Below the pieces are notes generated by a model. That model saw only the letters and a list, made by a program, of their open reading frames with translations. It searched no databases and was not told where the DNA came from. From Anaerolineae bacterium (lineage in GTDB: Bacteria > Chloroflexota > Anaerolineae > JAADDB01), in the NCBI GenBank assembly GCA_015486895.1, contig WFQT01000043.1, positions 1-8,795 of the forward strand: a stretch of DNA of 8,795 bases, in the 5' to 3' direction. How positions within the stretch are numbered: position 1 is the first letter of the stretch; every line of letters begins with the position of its first letter. A program made the position numbers and the translations under genes. This document shows, piece after piece, positions 5,126 through 8,795 of this stretch.

Positions 5126-8100
5126 TCACCTGACCTGAAACGTTGGCGGCAGGGGCACAATGTCGTCTTTGAACTCCACGCCCGCCACGGTATAAGCTGG
5201 CAATCGCACCCCTGTCTTCCAATTATACAGACCGACTTGAATCCAGTACTCGCCCGGGAGGGTATCCGGAGGAATGGAGATGGCGTGAAAATCGTCGACG
5301 AACTGCCCGGCGTGCCAGCCTGAAGTGTGGGAACCATTATTCGCCGGCATCACATCCTGTTGGGCGATCTGTTTGCCGGTAGCATCGAGAACGTGAATGA
5401 AAACCGTGTAATCATGCTCCGGCTGTGCCGCTGCCCGCCAGTAAAGGGAAAGTTCCAAATTGTATCCCGGCCTCACCTTCGGCGTGAACAGCGTCATCCC
5501 TTCCAGGTGGATGGCCGGGCCAAAGCGGATATTAAGCGGTCGCATAGCCCCAATAGCAGCTACCCTCCGGTAAAAAGTCTTGATGTTCAAAGCCACAGTT
5601 GGCGCTTTTATGTTGTCAATTTCGACCATACTGCCGTTCTGCACCAAGGTATGCGGCGAACTATCCAAAAAGTGCACGTTGGTAGCCGTCATTGTCGCCG
5701 GGCCATATTCAGCTTTCTTCTGATAAGCTGCCAACCCGGCCACCCAGGCATTCTGAATCGTCACGTCATCTACTCGGACATGCGACCAGTCCTTGCTTGC
5801 CACAGCCATGGCGAGGTCGTTGGCAGAGATTCGCGTAGCAGTGATAACGCTCTGTTCTCCAGAAGAAATCCCTTTGTCGTAAATGTGCTGGAACGTCGCC
5901 CCGTCCACCTGCACGTGACTACCGCTCATGTCAATGCCATCCCCGCGCAGATCGTGGAAAGCACAGTTGGAGATGCTCCCTTGCACAAAGTCACCGTCAA
6001 CAGCATCGGAAGCAGCATAGCCAAACTCCGTATCCCGGAAGTCAAAATGCGTGCGCACGACATTGATGTCATCGCCAGCAGTACTGTGCAAAAGTCGACA
6101 GCCGCGCAACACGACTGGACTCTCGTAGAATGTAGTGCCGCCGGTAGTAATCCAGCCAGCCCGATTAATACCAGCCGTGCCGCTAATGACAACATGCTCC
6201 AGCAGAGAGACTTTGTCGCCTGTCTGCGTGACCATAACGCCGGCCCAGTGATCCCCTTTCGGTCCCAGGTAAATGCTATCTCTGCCCGGCCCCAATAATC
6301 GCAAAGGGGCGTTCGCGTATAAAATCGCCTGGGCGTCAAAAGTCAGCGTAACCGGCTGCCGGGCCAACAACCCCATGCCATCCGGGAGGACCAAGTCGCC
6401 ATCAACCTGCCAGTTTCCCCCTTTCAACTCCAAGAAGCCTGGTTCCTGAGAGCGAATTAAGAAAGGATAGCGAGTCAGAGCTTCTGCCACCGAGGGCTGG
6501 GGCGGCGTGGCCCGCTTGGCGAGTAGAGGCGGGTAATACGCCCGCACAGCCACCGGAACATCGTCACCGACGGCATAGAGACGAGTGATAAGCTGCACCG
6601 TGTTGGAGAAAAGGGAAGTGCCAGCCGGCAACATCGCCTTCACAGATTCAGCAGGCACATGCAACGTCAAGTAGCGCGGCTCTGTCTCCGGCGCCGAGCG
6701 CAGGATAGCCATCATGCCGGTGCCGGGGTAGAGCAGCTTGCGGTCGTCTCCTTGCACCCATTGGTTCCGAACCGCTACCGTTGCCTCGCCCACTTTCAAT
6801 TGCTCTAAGACAACCGGGTAACGGATGATGTTGGCGACGCGCAGGTCAACGGTGGTGCCAGGAATCACCACTTGTTGATAAGCATGAACCGTCTGCGGCG
6901 GATGCAGCGCTGTCTTCAGCAAACGCTGGCGCTCTGCCAGCATGTTCCACGGCGGCTGCATATCTTTCAAGGGGAACTCCTCGCTCAGAACCTGCCGGTA
7001 ATGGTCGTAAGCGGGGCCATATTTCGCCTGGAAGCGGGGCAAATAGTCCGGTGCTGTGATGCGATTGACTTCCTCCACGTAGGCTTTCATCACCGGCAAG
7101 TCATCGTAGCGAGAGAGATCGGTAAACGGCCCGTAGAACTCCGCTAATGGCAGGGAATCATAAGCGATAGGCTCTAACTTAGAGGTGAGCGGGTTGTAGT
7201 AGTAACGCTCGTTATGCCAAAGCAAGCCGTGGCGTTCCGACCAGAGGTTGTTATGGGCCATGTAGCGCCCAAATTGCACCGGATCGAAAACCTGGCCAAC
7301 GGAGAGCTCACCTCGCTCAAAGCCGCGCAACATGCCCAACGCCGTTTCGCTTTCCGCACGCAGCACCGGGTCCTGTTGCACTTTGGTGGTACCGAATTCG
7401 TCCACCGGGGCAAACGTCTCTTTCCAGAAAGTACTGCCAATGCTGTCCACGCTGGAGGGGGATAAGTTGCGCAAGGAATCGCCAAAGCCGGCCCGGTACA
7501 GCCAGGAGAGGCTCTCGTCGAAACGCACGATAACCCCTTCTCGCCTCCCTTGCGATTCCACCAATTCCTTGGAAAAGCCCTCTTCCAGAGCATAAAGGCC
7601 CCATTTTTCTCCGTTGACTACCAGGTTGAGGAAACGGTAACGCGGAGTCATGAGGCCTGCTTGCCGCAAATCCTGGAAATAGAGCCATTGCTTGACATAA
7701 TTACGGGTATACGGTGCCTGCACAGAGAAAACGCGCATACCCAACAGCTTGGTTCCCTTGCGCGTTTTCAGACGGAAGGACCACTTTTTGTCCCGCAGGT
7801 GGTCGGACCAGTCTCCTTTCAAGCGTATATTCACCGGAAAGGTCTTGCCCTGAAAGCGCACCTTCGCCCGCTGCCAGTCTGTATCGCTGTTGATCAGAAT
7901 TCCTTTTTGCCATGCCTCATCCCGTTTTGCCCGCAAAACCTGGAACGACTGAAAAGGTATGTCTAAGTAAAGCGTCGGCAGGTCGTTGGTGACGGTGGCT
8001 TCTTTGATCGTCGTGGTCGCTTCTCGATTCAGGGAAGCTAAACTTCTCTGCAACAAGCGCACCCCACCGGGGCCGTATTCTATCGCCACAACAGTCGCTA

Positions 8101-8224
8101 AGAGAGCCCCGACCACAAAGACAACGAATAATTGTAACCAGCCGTAGCGAGAACCTAACCATGCCTTCGTTGCTGCCCAGAAAGAGCGCCCTGCGGCGGG
8201 CCGGCGCTGACTTTTAACCTTCAT
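5126..8224 (-). CDS. CotH kinase-like protein with beta-helix and beta-sandwich
   Basis: Membrane-anchored protein of 1032 residues. A strongly basic N-terminus precedes one membrane segment at about 30-48, so the remainder should face outside. Residues about 80-390 resemble the CotH kinase-like family (spore coat protein H): IRLKGDWSDH (133-142), KKWSFRLKT (146-154), a VNGEKWGLYALEE block (203-215), FDPVQFGRYMAHNNLW (313-328), and HNERYYYNP ... LEPIAYD (337-356). CotH members phosphorylate spore-coat proteins. Here the usual C-terminal acidic motif shows only Asp356 (AYDSLP), so activity is uncertain. Residues about 600-880 are short beta-strand turns typical of a right-handed parallel beta-helix (GRDSIYLG, SNCAFHDLRGDGIDMSGS, VDGATFQHI). 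Residues about 900-1020 form a beta-sandwich common in Chloroflexota envelope proteins (LSLYWRAAAQPEHDYTVFIH, PGEYWIQVGLYNW). The ATG at 8224 follows the DUF4956 stop by 4 nt, with only a weak ribosome-binding site, suggesting coupling. Domain limits are judged by eye. Confidence 0.8.
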   Translation of the reverse strand: MKVKSQRRPAAGRSFWAATKAWLGSRYGWLQLFVVFVVGALLATVVAIEYGPGGVRLLQRSLASLNREATTTIKEATVTNDLPTLYLDIPFQSFQVLRAKRDEAWQKGILINSDTDWQRAKVRFQGKTFPVNIRLKGDWSDHLRDKKWSFRLKTRKGTKLLGMRVFSVQAPYTRNYVKQWLYFQDLRQAGLMTPRYRFLNLVVNGEKWGLYALEEGFSKELVESQGRREGVIVRFDESLSWLYRAGFGDSLRNLSPSSVDSIGSTFWKETFAPVDEFGTTKVQQDPVLRAESETALGMLRGFERGELSVGQVFDPVQFGRYMAHNNLWSERHGLLWHNERYYYNPLTSKLEPIAYDSLPLAEFYGPFTDLSRYDDLPVMKAYVEEVNRITAPDYLPRFQAKYGPAYDHYRQVLSEEFPLKDMQPPWNMLAERQRLLKTALHPPQTVHAYQQVVIPGTTVDLRVANIIRYPVVLEQLKVGEATVAVRNQWVQGDDRKLLYPGTGMMAILRSAPETEPRYLTLHVPAESVKAMLPAGTSLFSNTVQLITRLYAVGDDVPVAVRAYYPPLLAKRATPPQPSVAEALTRYPFLIRSQEPGFLELKGGNWQVDGDLVLPDGMGLLARQPVTLTFDAQAILYANAPLRLLGPGRDSIYLGPKGDHWAGVMVTQTGDKVSLLEHVVISGTAGINRAGWITTGGTTFYESPVVLRGCRLLHSTAGDDINVVRTHFDFRDTEFGYAASDAVDGDFVQGSISNCAFHDLRGDGIDMSGSHVQVDGATFQHIYDKGISSGEQSVITATRISANDLAMAVASKDWSHVRVDDVTIQNAWVAGLAAYQKKAEYGPATMTATNVHFLDSSPHTLVQNGSMVEIDNIKAPTVALNIKTFYRRVAAIGAMRPLNIRFGPAIHLEGMTLFTPKVRPGYNLELSLYWRAAAQPEHDYTVFIHVLDATGKQIAQQDVMPANNGSHTSGWHAGQFVDDFHAISIPPDTLPGEYWIQVGLYNWKTGVRLPAYTVAGVEFKDDIVPLPPTFQVR
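5128..5131 (-). promoter_or_regulatory. RBS that decides the VTC GTG start
   Basis: AGGT reads 5131 to 5128 on the minus strand, inside the last codons of the CotH-like gene (stop TGA 5128-5126) and 6 nt before GTG 5121-5119. A second AGGT lies a few bases further upstream. The site supports reinitiation of translation at GTG immediately after the upstream stop. Confidence 0.55.
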
Positions 8225-8228
8225 ACTC

Positions 8229-8795
8229 TCATACCCCCGGCATGTTGCTCTGCTCTACGAAATTGAACGTGCATCCCGGCAACCGGGCTTGCAGCTCATC
8301 CATGAGGGCCGCTAAGGCATTCTGGTCTTTGCAATCGAGGAAATAGGTCATCTGCAAGAAATTGCTTTGCCGCTCCAGGCGACGCATATCCACGAAGTTA
8401 GCGTGTTGGGCCAGGATCTCGTTGACTGCGGAGAAAGAAGTGCTGCTATTCTCCTCCCCCGCCGGGACCTGAAGGTTGACATACAGGTTGCGTCGCTTCA
8501 GCCGCGGTGAGAAGAGACGTGCACCAACAAGCAGCAAAAAGATGAGACCAATAGCAACCAAAGTCGGAATTCGCTGGTCGGCCCCCATGCCTAACCCAAT
8601 GGCAATGGCCAAAAAGAGGTAGAGAAGCTCTTCCGGCTCCTTGATGGCAGTGCGAAAACGCACAATGGAGAGAGCGCCGACTAAGCCCAAGGAAAGGGCC
8701 AAAGATGATTTCACCACCGAAATCACCAACACCGTCGTCAGCGTTAGGAAGGGCAACAGCTTGGCGAACTTAACCCGGTTAGAAAGCGTCTCAGC
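8229..8795 (-). CDS. DUF4956 membrane protein, 5' end missing
   Basis: Partial gene; it reads open to the window edge, giving 188 residues. The first residues seen are AETLSNRVKFAKLLP, without a start codon; the TTG at 8756 lies inside the first membrane segment and is not accepted as the start. Visible segments are roughly PFLTLTTVLVISVVKSS, SLALSLGLVGALSIVRF, LLYLFLAIAIGLGMG and IPTLVAIGLIFLLLVG. Between them lies the hallmark VRFRTAIKEPEELLYLF. A soluble tail of about 90 residues alternates strands and helices and might be a small ferredoxin-like or ACT-like domain; this is a guess from pattern only. The family is integral-membrane with no established function. I recall DUF4956 genes beside VTC-domain and CotH genes in other bacteria, as here. 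Its stop is 4 nt before the CotH-like start, making it the first visible gene of the unit. Confidence 0.85.
   Translation of the reverse strand, partial: AETLSNRVKFAKLLPFLTLTTVLVISVVKSSLALSLGLVGALSIVRFRTAIKEPEELLYLFLAIAIGLGMGADQRIPTLVAIGLIFLLLVGARLFSPRLKRRNLYVNLQVPAGEENSSTSFSAVNEILAQHANFVDMRRLERQSNFLQMTYFLDCKDQNALAALMDELQARLPGCTFNFVEQSNMPGV

Noticed and set aside
5122..5337. Upstream extension of the VTC frame
   Set aside because: It overlaps the conserved C-terminal beta-sandwich of the CotH-like protein in a different frame and encodes no VTC sequence; the GTG at 5121 fits better.
5327..6298. Long plus-strand frame of 323 residues opposite the CotH-like gene
   Set aside because: Antisense shadow: no signal peptide, domain or ribosome-binding site support, while the minus strand has clear domain sequence.

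Overview
The window looks like chromosomal DNA of a GC-rich, probably Chloroflexota (Anaerolineae-like) bacterium. The phylum is inferred from protein style only: a C-terminal beta-sandwich of the type common in Chloroflexota envelope proteins on the large CotH-like gene, a secreted protein opening with an 'IAYQGVL...VNG...NGLF...AVPYAL' domain, and a small secreted protein with the 'Y-L-x-x-x-IGQP ... GFW' signature followed by a 'YLPAV' tail. No RNA gene, insertion sequence, CRISPR array or phage gene was seen.

Layout, left to right. Positions 1-280 are non-coding and packed with inverted repeats: one hairpin at the left edge and a cluster of three more between 137 and 217, followed by a short direct repeat. 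They resemble dispersed palindromic intergenic elements. On the plus strand, 281-2764 encodes a complete bifunctional penicillin-binding protein 1C. It is convergent, across only 33 bp, with everything that follows, all of which is on the minus strand.

The minus-strand genes form two groups, listed in transcription order. Group A is a tight three-gene run: a DUF4956 membrane protein (8795 to 8229, its start beyond the window), a 1032-residue membrane-anchored CotH-kinase-like protein fused to a beta-helix and a C-terminal beta-sandwich (8224 to 5126), and a stand-alone VTC-domain polyphosphate-polymerase-like protein (5121 to 4435, GTG start). Both junctions are exactly 4 nt. Group B sits behind a good candidate sigma-70 promoter at 4387-4415: a 417-residue secreted surface protein (4353 to 3100) with a very strong ribosome-binding site, and a 96-residue secreted protein (3088 to 2798) whose ribosome-binding site overlaps the preceding stop codon.

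How the genes may work together. Group A is the most interesting part. A predicted polyphosphate polymerase, an integral membrane protein and an outward-facing CotH-type kinase-fold protein share one apparent transcript, which suggests a membrane-linked system that makes and perhaps moves or uses polyphosphate for surface-protein modification. That role is inference; the co-occurrence of these families is something I recall from other bacteria, and I know of no established function for the set. Group B encodes two exported proteins that could be surface structural components, and possibly clients of group A. pbpC is ordinary cell-wall synthesis and shows no visible functional link.
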